DNA from: Bradyrhizobium sp. BR 10289
GTDB lineage: Bacteria; Pseudomonadota; Alphaproteobacteria; Rhizobiales; Xanthobacteraceae
Direction of reading: 5' to 3'
Assembly: GCF_019455385.1 (NCBI RefSeq)
Contig: NZ_JACOFR010000004.1
Location: forward strand, 1 to 64,000
DNA length: 64,000 nt
Each line of letters starts with the position of its first letter. Within the stretch, counting starts at the first letter, position 1. The translations under genes and the position numbers were made by a program. Shown piece after piece: positions 9,309-17,790 of the stretch. The notes beneath the pieces are model-generated. The model ran no database searches and was not told the DNA's origin. It saw nothing but the letters and a program-made list of their open reading frames with translations.

Positions 9309-10247
9309 ATGATCGCCAATCCCGTCCGCTGGCCGAACGGCGCGAAGTGCGCCTGCTGCCTGACATTCGACATGGATGCCGACAGCCTGATCCATGTCGA
9401 GCATCCCGGTGACGGCCATCAGCGCGTCTCGGGCATTTCCATGCTGCGCTATGGTCCGACCGTCGCGGTCCCGCGCATCGTTGAGACCTATCGGCGGCTC
9501 GGAATCAAACAGACCTTCTTCGTTCCCGCCTGGTGCATCGAGCAATATCCCTCGGCCATCGAGGCCATGCTCGCCGGCGGACATGAGATCGGGCATCACA
9601 GCTATATTCACGAGAACCCGCTCAACCAGACTCTGGACGAAGAGGCCCATTGGCTCGATCTCGGCATCGACATCATCCGCAAGGCGACCGGACAGGCGCC
9701 GCGTGGCTGGCGGGCGCCGCTCTACAATTTCTCGCATCGCTCGCTCGACCTGCTGCTGGCGCGAGGCTTCACCTATGATGCTTCGCTGATGGGCGATGAC
9801 GTGCCCTATGTCATCAAGAGCCGTGCCAATGGCGGCGAGCTGATCGAGCTGCCGACGCATTGGGGGCTCGACGACTGGCCGCAATACGTCCAGTCCTTTG
9901 ACCTCGACTATTTCATGCCCATCCGCAGCCCCAGCAACGGCTTTGCCGCCTTCCGCGAGGAGTTCCAGGCCGCCTACGCCTATGGCGGGTTGTGGATCCC
10001 GACGCTGCACCCCTTCGCGACGGGACGGCTCGCGCGCTGGCATGTGTTCGCCGGCTTCCTCGAGCAAGTGGTCGCGCAAGGCGACGTCTGGTTTGCGCCC
10101 ATGGAGCAGATCGCGGCGCATGTCCGCGGCGAGATCGACGCGGGGCGCCACCTGCCTCGCGTCGAGCTGCTCCCGCAATATCCCGAACCGGTCGGCCGAA
10201 TCTTTCCGCGACTTCCGCGCAATTCCACGCCTTCCGCGTCGAAGTGA
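9309..10247 (+). CDS. Polysaccharide deacetylase (NodB/PuuE-like) family protein
   Basis: A 312-residue protein with the NodB fold. CCLTFDMDAD gives the catalytic/metal Asp pair, GHEIGHHSYIHEN the metal His pair, and APLYNFSH the later motif. Members remove acetyl groups from sugars, or in the PuuE branch open allantoin. The length and the divergent ureohydrolase neighbour favour the amide-hydrolysing branch, but this is inference. The ATG at 9309 has GGAGA eight bases upstream; longer in-frame starts would reach into the divergent promoter region. Confidence 0.85.
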   Translation: MIANPVRWPNGAKCACCLTFDMDADSLIHVEHPGDGHQRVSGISMLRYGPTVAVPRIVETYRRLGIKQTFFVPAWCIEQYPSAIEAMLAGGHEIGHHSYIHENPLNQTLDEEAHWLDLGIDIIRKATGQAPRGWRAPLYNFSHRSLDLLLARGFTYDASLMGDDVPYVIKSRANGGELIELPTHWGLDDWPQYVQSFDLDYFMPIRSPSNGFAAFREEFQAAYAYGGLWIPTLHPFATGRLARWHVFAGFLEQVVAQGDVWFAPMEQIAAHVRGEIDAGRHLPRVELLPQYPEPVGRIFPRLPRNSTPSASK

Positions 10248-10279
10248 ACTATCACTTCGATCTGTTCCGCTAAGTGCGC

Positions 10280-11275
10280 CTAGGCCGCCTCCTCCGCCAG
10301 CGCACGCGCTCCGACACGCGCGATCGCATCGCGCAACACGTCCACACCTGCGCCCGGCTTCACCCCATTCTCGGCGAGATGGCGTCGAAAGGCGCGCGCG
10401 CCAGGGACGGCATGGAATGCGCCGACGAAATGTCGCGTGATGGCGTGCAGCCGTGTGCCCCGCGCAAGCTGCTGCTCGATATAGGGCATCATCGCTTCGA
10501 ACGCGTCCTGCATGGTCGCATGCGGCGCCGTCTCGCCGAAGATATCGGCATCGACCGAGAGCAGCCGCCACGGCTCCTGATAGGCGGCGCGACCGAGCAT
10601 CACGCCGTCGACATGCGCAAGATGCGCTTTCGCTTCGTCGATGCTCAGGATGCCGCCATTGATGATGACGGGCACCTCAGGCATCGCGCGCTTGAGGCGA
10701 TAGACCCGATCGTAGTCGAGCGGCGGGATGTCGCGGTTCTCCTTCGGAGACAGGCCGTTGAGCCAGGCCTTTCGCGCATGCACGATCAGCGCATCGCAGC
10801 CGGCAGCGACCACCGCGCGCGCCAGCGTATCGAGCGCCACGTCCGGATCCTGATCGTCAATGCCGATGCGGCATTTTACTGTGACCGGAACGGAGACCGC
10901 AGCCTTCATCGCCGCGACGCATCGCGCCACCAGCTCCGGCTCCGCCATCAGGCAGGCGCCGAAGCGCCCATCCTTCACACGATCGGACGGGCAGCCGACA
11001 TTGAGATTGACCTCGTCGTAGCCGAACTCTTCGCCGATCCGCGCGGCCCGCGCGAGCTCGCGCGGATCCGACCCGCCCAGCTGAAGCGCGACCGGATGCT
11101 CCACCTCATCGAACCCAAGCAGCCGCTCCCGGTCGCCATGAATGATGGCGCCGGTCGTCAGCATCTCGGTATAAAGCAGCGCCCGGCCGGTCAGATGTCG
11201 GTGGAACACCCGGCAATGCCGATCGGTCCAATCCATCATGGGCGCCACGGTAAATTTTCGCCTTAAGCCATTCAT
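10280..11275 (-). CDS. dusA: tRNA-dihydrouridine(20/20a) synthase DusA
   Basis: A 332-residue FMN enzyme that reduces uridine to dihydrouridine in the tRNA D-loop. It has the N-terminal APMMDWTDRHCR, TEMLTTGAIIHGD, the catalytic Cys in NVGCPSDRV, and IINGGI...DGVMLGRAAYQEPW, which are typical of the DusA branch. The ATG at 11275 begins directly before the conserved start (MNGLRRKFTVAPMMD). It converges on the deacetylase gene with a 32-base gap. Confidence 0.94.
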   Translation of the reverse strand: MNGLRRKFTVAPMMDWTDRHCRVFHRHLTGRALLYTEMLTTGAIIHGDRERLLGFDEVEHPVALQLGGSDPRELARAARIGEEFGYDEVNLNVGCPSDRVKDGRFGACLMAEPELVARCVAAMKAAVSVPVTVKCRIGIDDQDPDVALDTLARAVVAAGCDALIVHARKAWLNGLSPKENRDIPPLDYDRVYRLKRAMPEVPVIINGGILSIDEAKAHLAHVDGVMLGRAAYQEPWRLLSVDADIFGETAPHATMQDAFEAMMPYIEQQLARGTRLHAITRHFVGAFHAVPGARAFRRHLAENGVKPGAGVDVLRDAIARVGARALAEEAA

Positions 11276-11574
11276 TCTACTTATATTTCGACTCTGATCG
11301 AGCCCTAGGGTCACTGTTTGAGCAAGCTCCCGCAGTTTGTAGGACCATATATGCATGAATTGGAAGCCGAAATTACTTCTTCGGATTATCCCTGGGCACG
11401 TCACGCAGGCGCGGGGAGGAATGCACGTATTACCCGTAAGGCGTGCATCGGAGATTGGGGCTCACGAATCAGCACCGGCCTATACCCCCTCCGCGTATAG
11501 GCTTTGTGCCGCGCTTGTGCGATCGTCGACCACTTCCGATCGAATTCCCAACCGCCCGAATGCTGCGCGCCGCG
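11276..11574. other. Gene-free stretch upstream of dusA
   Basis: About 300 bases without a convincing gene. It is more AT-rich near dusA, as expected for a promoter. A 60-codon plus-strand frame (11318-11500) has no ribosome site and no recognisable features. I see no terminator, repeat or RNA gene here. Confidence 0.5.
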
Positions 11575-12372
11575 TTACGACTTTGCCGTACCCGGCTCCG
11601 CCATCTTGCGGTGCTGCTTGGCCAGCATCTCGTTCGGGGTGACGTTCGCCAACGTCGTCTGGATCTTGTTCTTCATTCCTGTGACGATGTCTGACTCTCC
11701 CCGCAGCATCGCGTCGAAGCCGGCCTTCGCGACCTCGCGCGCGTCATCCTTCTTTTCGGTGCCCACCTTGGTGTCCATCATGTCGGCGCGCCGGAAAAAT
11801 TCGGTCTCGGTCGCACCAGGCATCAGGCAGGTGACAGTCACGCCGCTGTCGCGCAGCTCCTCGCGCAGTGCGAAGGAGAACGAATCGAGGAACGCCTTGG
11901 TGCCGTTATAGACGGCCTGAAAGCTGCCGGGCATGAAGCCTGCGATCGAGCCCGTGATGAGAATACGCCCAGAGTTCCGCCGGAGCATCTCATTGCCGGC
12001 GCGATGGATGAGATAGAGAGTTCCGGTGATATTGGTGTCGACGACGCGCCTGATCCGGGCGAAATCCTGATCAAGAAAAGCTTGGCCGAGGCCGACGCCG
12101 GCATTGGCGAGCAGCGCATCGATCGGGCGGTCGCCGACCGCGGCACATAATTCGTCGACGCCTTCGGTGGTGGCGAGATCGGCCTGCACGACTTTGACGC
12201 TTCCGCCGAGCCTGCGCAACTCGGCGGCAGCCGTCTCGATTGCGGGCTCGTTCGCGACAATGACGAGATCAAACCCGTCTTCGGCACAACACCTTGCGAG
12301 TTCCAGACCTATTCCAGTGGAGGCTCCGGTTACGACGGCGAGTTTGCTGGCAGACAATTGATCGGCAGACAT
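11575..12372 (-). CDS. SDR family NAD(P)-dependent oxidoreductase
   Basis: A 265-residue classical short-chain dehydrogenase. The cofactor motif is VTGASTGIGLE (about residues 14-24), NAG occurs in LLANAGVGLG, the catalytic Ser in ITGSIAG, and YNGTK supplies Tyr and Lys. It resembles the DltE/YqjQ-like SDR branch; the substrate is unknown. The ATG at 12372 is preceded by GAGGA about ten bases upstream. It is divergent from the zinc alcohol dehydrogenase gene across 157 bases. Confidence 0.9.
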   Translation of the reverse strand: MSADQLSASKLAVVTGASTGIGLELARCCAEDGFDLVIVANEPAIETAAAELRRLGGSVKVVQADLATTEGVDELCAAVGDRPIDALLANAGVGLGQAFLDQDFARIRRVVDTNITGTLYLIHRAGNEMLRRNSGRILITGSIAGFMPGSFQAVYNGTKAFLDSFSFALREELRDSGVTVTCLMPGATETEFFRRADMMDTKVGTEKKDDAREVAKAGFDAMLRGESDIVTGMKNKIQTTLANVTPNEMLAKQHRKMAEPGTAKS

Positions 12373-12465
12373 GACGTATCCTCGCGCTGACCTTGATGAC
12401 GGCCAATCGTTGCGCATGCCGCTCGTTCCTATCGGACCTTCGCAATCGAACGCGAAGATTTCCGG

Positions 12466-12510
12466 CAGCAATAGAAACTATCGTTCTATTCTGGACTTGG
12501 ATGCCTCGTA
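12466..12510 (+). promoter_or_regulatory. Conserved 45-base promoter/leader element, copy A
   Basis: This stretch, ending in CTGGACTTGGATGCCTCGTA, matches 37 of 45 positions of a stretch at 34304-34348 in front of the GH13 gene. In both places exactly 19 bases separate it from the ATG. It contains the palindromic core AAC-N4-GTT. Likely a shared promoter or operator; the regulator is unknown. Confidence 0.6.
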
Positions 12511-12529
12511 GTTCAGGTGGAGAACAAAA

Positions 12530-13705
12530 ATGAAGGCGTTGGTTTGGCACGGCAAGGAGGATATCCGGTGTGATACCGTCACCGATCCGGAAATCCAGGA
12601 CTCGCGCGACGCGATCATCAAGGTCACGAGCTGCGCGATCTGCGGATCAGACCTGCACCTCTTCCACAATTTCATTCCCGGCATGATGCCCGGCGACATC
12701 ATGGGCCACGAGACCATGGGGGAAGTCGTCGAAGTCGGCTCCGGCGTCGATGGCAAATTGAAGAAGGGCGACCGCATAGTCGTCCCCTTCACGATCATTT
12801 GCGGCGAATGCGATCAATGCAAGCGCGGCAATTTCTCCGTGTGCGAGACCACCAACCGTAAGAAGCACCTGGCCGATAAGGTGTTCGGACATTCGACGGC
12901 AGGTCTGTTCGGCTACACCCATTTGACCGGCGGCTATCCCGGCGGACAGGCGGAATATCTGCGCGTGCCTTTCGCAGATGCCACGCATATCAAGGTTCCC
13001 GCGGGCATCCCAGACGAACAGCTGCTGTTTCTCAGCGACATCTTCCCCACCGGCTGGCAGGCCGCCGTACAATGTGACATCGTACCGACGGATACGGTTG
13101 CGATCTGGGGCTGTGGTCCAGTCGGACAAATGGCGATCCGGAGCGCCATCCTGCTCGGCGCCAATCAAGTTGTCGCCATCGACTGCCTGCCCGAGCGGAT
13201 CAGCATGGCGGAAGCCGCTGGCGCGACCACGATCAATTTCGAGAATGAGAGCGTCCTGGAGCGGCTCAAGGAGCTCACTGACGGCAAAGGTCCGGAAAAG
13301 TGCATTGATTGCGTCGGGATGGAATCGCATGTGATGGCGGCCTGGCCGGACACCTTGCTCGACCGCGCCAAGCAGATGGTCATGCTGGAAAGTGACCGGC
13401 CCCACGTGCTGCGGGAGATGATCTACGTCTGCCGGCCCGGCGGCATCATCTCTGTTCCGGGCGTCTACAGCGGTTTCTCCGACAAGCTTCCGATGGGTGC
13501 GTTCATGAATAAGGGTCTGACGATGCGCACCGGGCAGACCCACGTCAATCGCTGGACCGACGATCTGCTTCACCGCATCGAGCAAGGCGAGATCGATCCC
13601 TCATTCGTCATCACCCACACTGTGCCGCTCGCGCAAGGTCCCGAAATGTACCAGGTGTTCCGCGACAAGCGCGATTCCTGTGTCAAGGTCGTGTTGAAGC
13701 CCTGA
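12530..13705 (+). CDS. Zinc-dependent alcohol dehydrogenase (MDR family)
   Basis: A 391-residue medium-chain dehydrogenase of the formaldehyde/alcohol dehydrogenase type. Catalytic zinc ligands are Cys in AICGSDLHLFH and His-Glu in GHETMGEVVEVG. The structural zinc site is CGECDQCKRGNFSVC, and the Rossmann motif is WGCGPVGQMA. The length and the sequence around the structural site resemble glutathione-independent aldehyde/alcohol dehydrogenases often found in stress regions. GGTGGAG precedes the ATG. The next two genes follow closely and probably form an operon with it. The upstream 45-base element is shared with the GH13 gene. Confidence 0.92.
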   Translation: MKALVWHGKEDIRCDTVTDPEIQDSRDAIIKVTSCAICGSDLHLFHNFIPGMMPGDIMGHETMGEVVEVGSGVDGKLKKGDRIVVPFTIICGECDQCKRGNFSVCETTNRKKHLADKVFGHSTAGLFGYTHLTGGYPGGQAEYLRVPFADATHIKVPAGIPDEQLLFLSDIFPTGWQAAVQCDIVPTDTVAIWGCGPVGQMAIRSAILLGANQVVAIDCLPERISMAEAAGATTINFENESVLERLKELTDGKGPEKCIDCVGMESHVMAAWPDTLLDRAKQMVMLESDRPHVLREMIYVCRPGGIISVPGVYSGFSDKLPMGAFMNKGLTMRTGQTHVNRWTDDLLHRIEQGEIDPSFVITHTVPLAQGPEMYQVFRDKRDSCVKVVLKP

Positions 13706-13715
13706 AGGAGCAACC

Positions 13716-14261
13716 ATGTTTCATTTCTCCAATATCGTACGCTCCAACGGCGATCCCAAGATCGTCGAGGGGGGACCGAGCCTGAAGCGGCCGCAAGACC
13801 AACTCGCACGCGCCCTCGGCTGGTTCAGCATCGGTCTCGGCATCGTCGAGTTCCTCGCGCCTCGGCGCGTCACGGAAACGCTCGGGATGGAGGGACACGA
13901 GACGATGGTCCGTGCTTTTGGCGTGCGTGAGATCCTCGCCGGCGTGATGTCGCTCTCGGTCGACAAGAACGCGGGACTATGGGCCCGCGTTGGTGGAGAC
14001 GGTCTGGATGCGGCTGCCCTTCTTTCGGGCCTGGCGTCCGATAATCCAAAGAAGGGCAACATCGTGCTTGCGCTCCTCATGGTCGGCGGCATTGCCGTGC
14101 TGGACTACCGCGCCGCTCAGGAAACCAAGCCGCAGCGGCCCTCGCCGAATGCGCGGCGCAAGCTGTATCCTAATCGCAGCGGCTTCCCCAAGGGGCTTCA
14201 GGCAGCGAAAGGTCGAGCGAAGGACATGATCCAGCACGCGACGGCCGGTGTCACCTCCTGA
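13716..14261 (+). CDS. Conserved hypothetical membrane protein
   Basis: A 181-residue protein with about three weak hydrophobic segments (about residues 33-50, 70-85 and 115-130) and a basic C-terminal tail. AAGGAG lies just before the ATG, and the gene starts 10 bases after the alcohol dehydrogenase stop. I do not recognise a named domain. The sequence around residues 35-80 (a membrane helix followed by LGMEGHETMVRAFGVREI) looks like a small integral-membrane domain. Its function is unknown; the operon suggests a role next to the dehydrogenase. Confidence 0.72.
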   Translation: MFHFSNIVRSNGDPKIVEGGPSLKRPQDQLARALGWFSIGLGIVEFLAPRRVTETLGMEGHETMVRAFGVREILAGVMSLSVDKNAGLWARVGGDGLDAAALLSGLASDNPKKGNIVLALLMVGGIAVLDYRAAQETKPQRPSPNARRKLYPNRSGFPKGLQAAKGRAKDMIQHATAGVTS

Positions 14262-15384
14262 CCAAGCCGGGATTGCAAACGAGCGACGGCGGCGCTCACG
14301 CTGGATTGCCGCCGTCGAGCTTGGGCTGATCAGCAGTACCTTCTCCACCATCGTCAGCCAGTTGTTCGCAGCGCGGATTGGCCGAGACGCGGCGGTGGAC
14401 TGGACGACGGTCGCGGCCATTCCGGTTCGCGACTGGGCGCTCGGCTCGGAGCCGTCGTGGAGCGCAATTCTTATCGGCATTGCCTTTCATCAATGGGCGG
14501 ACTTTTCCTGGGCGGTCGTCTTCTTTGGTGTCCTTGGACGCTGGACCGCTACCCTGCGGCCGTTGGCGATCCTGCTTCTGGCGTTGCCGTGGGCGATCTT
14601 TTCGTCCGGCATGGAATGGTTCGTGCTGGTGCCTCTCTTCCCATTCTGGCAGCCGCTGTTCACGCTCCAGCAGCCATACTGGATCGGGCTTCTCGTCCAT
14701 GCTTCGTCGGCCCTGATGTACCCCCTGTTCGCGCGGCTCCGGTGGGAACGCGGCGCGGCTGCCGAGCGAGATTTGCGGTTCACCGACGCTTGGCTCGCGG
14801 GTGCACTTGCCATCGTGGCAACGCTTGGAATCGTCGCCATGTTCGGCAGCCATGGCTATGAACTGCCGTGGGTCGGACGAGACAAGGATGCAGACCAGAC
14901 CTACATGCGTCATATGACGACGCATCACGCCCAGGGCATCGCGCTGGCGCGCATTGCCGTCCGGCGTGCGCAAGATCCGCATCTGCAAAAACTCGCCCAG
15001 CTCCTGGTGGCAAGCCAGACCGGCGAAAGCAGACTTCTTGAAAATTGGTGGCTGAGTTGGTTCGACATCACGATGCCTGATTGCAGCTCCGACGAGCGCG
15101 CCGCCATGCCAGGGTTCCTCACATCGGCCGAGATGCGGCTGGTCGCCCTCGCGCCAGCCGACCAATTCGACGCCGTCTTCGTCGAGATGATGAGCCGGCA
15201 CCACAAGGGAGCGGTCAAAATGGCGGATCAGATGTGGCACAGCCGCGGCGATCTCCGCCTGCGGGTCATGGCCCATGCCATTCGTCATGAGCAGCAGGGC
15301 ACGATCGCGTTGATGCACGGCGCGAGCGGCTTTGCCGCAGTGCTGACCGCAACCCGGAACATGCTGGACGACAACGTCAATTGA
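14248..15384 (+). CDS. DUF305 protein with an N-terminal membrane domain
   Basis: A 378-residue protein in two parts. Residues 20-215 carry about five or six membrane segments with no recognised domain. Residues 225-370 are a DUF305 ferritin-like repeat: MRHMTTHHAQGIALA and a second half MMSRHHKGAVKMA, each with the paired-His pattern. DUF305 proteins are associated with metal (copper) handling and are usually periplasmic and small, so the membrane-anchored form is notable. The gene starts with GTG at 14248 and overlaps its upstream neighbour by 14 bases, suggesting coupled translation. The start has no clear ribosome site. Confidence 0.82.
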   Translation: MSPPDQAGIANERRRRSRWIAAVELGLISSTFSTIVSQLFAARIGRDAAVDWTTVAAIPVRDWALGSEPSWSAILIGIAFHQWADFSWAVVFFGVLGRWTATLRPLAILLLALPWAIFSSGMEWFVLVPLFPFWQPLFTLQQPYWIGLLVHASSALMYPLFARLRWERGAAAERDLRFTDAWLAGALAIVATLGIVAMFGSHGYELPWVGRDKDADQTYMRHMTTHHAQGIALARIAVRRAQDPHLQKLAQLLVASQTGESRLLENWWLSWFDITMPDCSSDERAAMPGFLTSAEMRLVALAPADQFDAVFVEMMSRHHKGAVKMADQMWHSRGDLRLRVMAHAIRHEQQGTIALMHGASGFAAVLTATRNMLDDNVN

Positions 15385-15434
15385 CCGCCGGGCCCGTCTC
15401 CGCCGCCTGGAGCGTTGCCCCACCCCAGCGCATC

Positions 15435-15668
15435 CTAGGGATCGTCGCTTTCGTCAATATAGCGCTGATATTCGGTGATCGCCCGGTTGGCCATCCGGAT
15501 GCGGTTCGTCTGCCCCTGGTCGACCATCACAGCGACTCGCTGCGCAAGGAACACGCAGGCCTTGAATTCATCACGGATCGTGCCGGCACGTGCGAGATAG
15601 TCCCAGGCGATCTCGTAGGCTTGCTCGGCAGCCGGATTGCGATAGTCACTGAAGATGAGGTGTGTCAT
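15435..15668 (-). CDS. Hypothetical protein, 77 residues
   Basis: A small soluble protein (MTHLIFSDYRNPAAEQAYE at the start, acidic end ITEYQRYIDESDDP). The amino-acid composition looks like a real gene and the frame is clean, but there is no strong ribosome site and I recognise no family. It stands alone between the DUF305 gene and the ferritin-like gene, on the strand of the latter. Confidence 0.5.
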   Translation of the reverse strand: MTHLIFSDYRNPAAEQAYEIAWDYLARAGTIRDEFKACVFLAQRVAVMVDQGQTNRIRMANRAITEYQRYIDESDDP

Positions 15669-15744
15669 CGGATCGCAGTGAGCTGCACGGTCTGTGCGGC
15701 ACAGGGCGGGCCAGCACCATGCCGCAGCAGGCCCTGACAGTCCG

Positions 15745-16242
15745 TTATGCCGCCTGCCGCTGATGCGCCAGAAACTCCATCGTCACCTTTTCGACGTTGG
15801 AGTCGATCCACGCAGCCATACGCTGCTCTTCCCCCAAAGAAGCCTCCAGCTCTGCCTTGGCCCCGGTGACGCCGGCGGCGCCGCAGAGGGCAATGAGGGA
15901 CTTGTAGGCCGCGATCTCGAAGTTCTCGAATGCATTGTTGGCGAAGGTGTTCTTCAGGATCTCGTCATTGGCCGCCGAGTGCGCCATCGCCTGGATGTTG
16001 GCCATCACGGACTGCGCGGTGTCCTTGAGACTGGACGTGCTCTCGCCACAGGCTTCCAGACACCGCTCGAGCCGTTTCAGTTGCTCGTTGGTCTCCTGAA
16101 GGTGAGCTGCGACCTTTGCCTTGACTTCCGGATACTCGTCCAGTCTTTCCGACTGGCGTTCCATCAACTCCCTCGCCTGCACTTCCATCGCATGTGCATT
16201 GCGTAGTCCAACCACGAATGTGTCGCGTGCGGCATTCGCCAT
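15745..16242 (-). CDS. YciE/DUF892 ferritin-like stress protein
   Basis: A 165-residue all-helical protein. It has the DUF892 pattern: LRNAHAMEVQARELMERQ in the first helix, HLQETNEQLKRLE in the second, and ENFEIAAYKSLI in the third, with Glu and His residues placed as in ferritin-like diiron bundles. Such YciE-type proteins are induced by stress and in stationary phase. AAGGAG lies eight bases before the ATG. A GGAAC-N16-GGTT promoter lies 34 bases upstream, in keeping with general-stress control. Confidence 0.88.
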   Translation of the reverse strand: MANAARDTFVVGLRNAHAMEVQARELMERQSERLDEYPEVKAKVAAHLQETNEQLKRLERCLEACGESTSSLKDTAQSVMANIQAMAHSAANDEILKNTFANNAFENFEIAAYKSLIALCGAAGVTGAKAELEASLGEEQRMAAWIDSNVEKVTMEFLAHQRQAA

Positions 16243-16276
16243 GTGCTGTGCTCCTTTTGACTAGCTTCCATGCCGC

Positions 16277-16301
16277 AACCGCGGCCCACGGCGATCGTTC
16301 C
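16277..16301 (-). promoter_or_regulatory. EcfG-like promoter (GGAAC-N16-GGTT) for the YciE-like gene
   Basis: On the minus strand GGAAC (16301-16297) and GGTT (16280-16277) are 16 bases apart. The alphaproteobacterial general-stress sigma factor EcfG recognises GGAAC-N16/17-CGTT; the first -10 base differs here. It is 34 bases from the start codon. Confidence 0.5.
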
Positions 16302-16364
16302 TGCCTGCTAGCTTCTGCCTTCTGGAACAGGGCCCAGGGCTAACCTGCGATAGCCGAACATCAC

Positions 16365-16562
16365 CTACTTGTTTGATGAGGTCGAACCGGTGGTGACGCT
16401 CGGGGCGTTGGTCGGAGCCGTGGTGGTGGCCTGCTGACCGACATCGCGCCCGTCGTAGAGGAAGACGGCCGCGACGACGGCTATGACGAAGATGGCGCCG
16501 ACGATCCAGCCGACTGCGCTGTTCTGTCGGGGCCTGACATTGGCGGGGTCGTTTTGATCCAT
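16365..16562 (-). CDS. Small single-pass membrane protein
   Basis: A 65-residue protein. A hydrophilic N-terminus is followed by one membrane helix (about residues 17-40, VGWIVGAIFVIAVVAAVFLY) and a Thr/Ser/Ala-rich tail that should lie in the periplasm. GGGAG precedes the ATG by six bases. The family is not recognised. A stress-type promoter stands 25 bases upstream. Confidence 0.7.
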   Translation of the reverse strand: MDQNDPANVRPRQNSAVGWIVGAIFVIAVVAAVFLYDGRDVGQQATTTAPTNAPSVTTGSTSSNK

Positions 16563-16587
16563 GCTGTTCTCCCGTGACTGCCTCGAA

Positions 16588-16612
16588 AACCTGTCGCCGG
16601 AAGAGGCGTTCC
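16588..16612 (-). promoter_or_regulatory. EcfG-like promoter (GGAAC-N16-GGTT) for the small membrane protein
   Basis: GGAAC (16612-16608) and GGTT (16591-16588) on the minus strand are separated by 16 bases, in the arrangement also seen at 16277-16301. The start codon follows 25 bases later. Confidence 0.5.
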
Positions 16613-16768
16613 TAATTCGGGTTGCTACGCCGCCGCCCCGCGATTACGCCAATCGAGACAAAAGCGAAAACAACCCCATGCACAGTAGCCCGTGCCAATG
16701 AGATCAATGGCTTGGCGGCAATGAACGTCTGGTTGCGAACTGGAGCTGACTCGTCGGGCAAAACACGC

Positions 16769-17626
16769 TCAAATGAACGGCTTCCCGCCGGTCACGGCGA
16801 GCGTGGCTCCCGAGGTGTAGCTCGAGAGCGGATCTGCCAGCATCACGTAGGCCGTCGCAAGCTCGGCCGGTTGCCCGGCGCGCTGCATTGGCACCTGCTT
16901 GCCGAAATTCTTGACGGACTCCTCGGGCATGGTCGACGGGATAAGGGGCGTCCAGATCGGTCCCGGGGCAACCGCGTTGACCCGAATACCCTTGGCAGCG
17001 AGCATCTGCGCGAGCCCGCCGGTAAAGTTCTGAATGGCCCCCTTGGTCGTGGCATAGGCGAGCAGGCTTGGGTTGGGCATGTCCGAGTTCACGGAAGCCG
17101 TATTCACGATCGCCGCGCCCGGCCGCATGTGCGGAACGGCCGCCTTGGCCAGATAGAACATGGCGTGGATGTTCACTTCGAATGTTCGTTGCCATTCCTC
17201 GTCGCTGATGTCGCCGATGTCCTTGAACGTCGCCTGATGGGCCGCGTTGTTGACGAGGATGTCGATACCCCCGAGTTCCGCGACCGCGCGACGGACAATG
17301 GAACGGCAATGATCGGGATTGCTGATGTCGCCGGCAATCAGGACGGCCTTGCGCCCTTCCCGTTCGACCAGCGCCTTGACCTCGGCCGCATCCTCATCCT
17401 CGTTCAGATAGGCGATGATGAGGTCCGCGCCCTCGCGGGCATAGGCAATCGCGACAGCGCGGCCGATGCCGCTGTCGCCGCCTGTAATGATAGCCCGCTT
17501 GCCGGCAAGGCGGCCCGCCCCCTTGTAACTCTCCTCGCCATGATCCGGCCGCGGCTTCATCGCGCGGGTCGAACCGGGCATCGGTTGCTGCTGGGCAGGA
17601 TAAGGAGGCTTGGGATATTCGGTCAT
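16769..17626 (-). CDS. YghA-like SDR oxidoreductase (general-stress type)
   Basis: A 285-residue short-chain dehydrogenase with a Pro-rich N-terminal extension of about 40 residues, as in the YghA/YhxC branch. The cofactor motif is ITGGDSGIGRA, then NNAAHQ, the catalytic Ser in NTASVNSD, and YATTKGA supplies Tyr and Lys. The C-terminus ends VTGGKPFI. GGAG precedes the ATG at 17626, and an exact GGAAC-N16-CGTT promoter lies 26 bases further up. The substrate is unknown; members are commonly stress-induced. Confidence 0.9.
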   Translation of the reverse strand: MTEYPKPPYPAQQQPMPGSTRAMKPRPDHGEESYKGAGRLAGKRAIITGGDSGIGRAVAIAYAREGADLIIAYLNEDEDAAEVKALVEREGRKAVLIAGDISNPDHCRSIVRRAVAELGGIDILVNNAAHQATFKDIGDISDEEWQRTFEVNIHAMFYLAKAAVPHMRPGAAIVNTASVNSDMPNPSLLAYATTKGAIQNFTGGLAQMLAAKGIRVNAVAPGPIWTPLIPSTMPEESVKNFGKQVPMQRAGQPAELATAYVMLADPLSSYTSGATLAVTGGKPFI

Positions 17627-17652
17627 GGCGTTGCTCCGGAATTTGCTCCAGT

Positions 17653-17677
17653 AACGGAAGGCGGGCGTTAGCGTTCC
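17653..17677 (-). promoter_or_regulatory. EcfG-type promoter (GGAAC-N16-CGTT) for the YghA-like SDR
   Basis: Exact consensus on the minus strand: GGAAC at 17677-17673, CGTT at 17656-17653, spacer 16 bases. It is 26 bases from the SDR start codon, giving a short leader. Confidence 0.68.
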
Positions 17678-17790
17678 TCGCCCGCCGATCACACCTCTCT
17701 CCGCAATCGCACGATGATCTCGCTCGGCAAGAGCCAGCGGATCTGAACTGGCGGTTAGGAACGAGACGCGCGTTCCCGCAGTTCAGCTGA

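Noticed and set aside
9165-10571. 468-codon minus-strand frame across the deacetylase gene
   Set aside because: It crosses the divergent promoter region and the deacetylase motifs; no ribosome site and no recognisable protein features.
11318-11500. 60-codon plus-strand frame upstream of dusA
   Set aside because: No ribosome site, no recognisable sequence features, and it overlaps the likely dusA promoter.
17758-17783. GGAAC-N17-AGTT as a promoter for the DUF6894 gene
   Set aside because: The -10 would be only seven bases from the ATG, leaving almost no leader, and the -10 match is poor.
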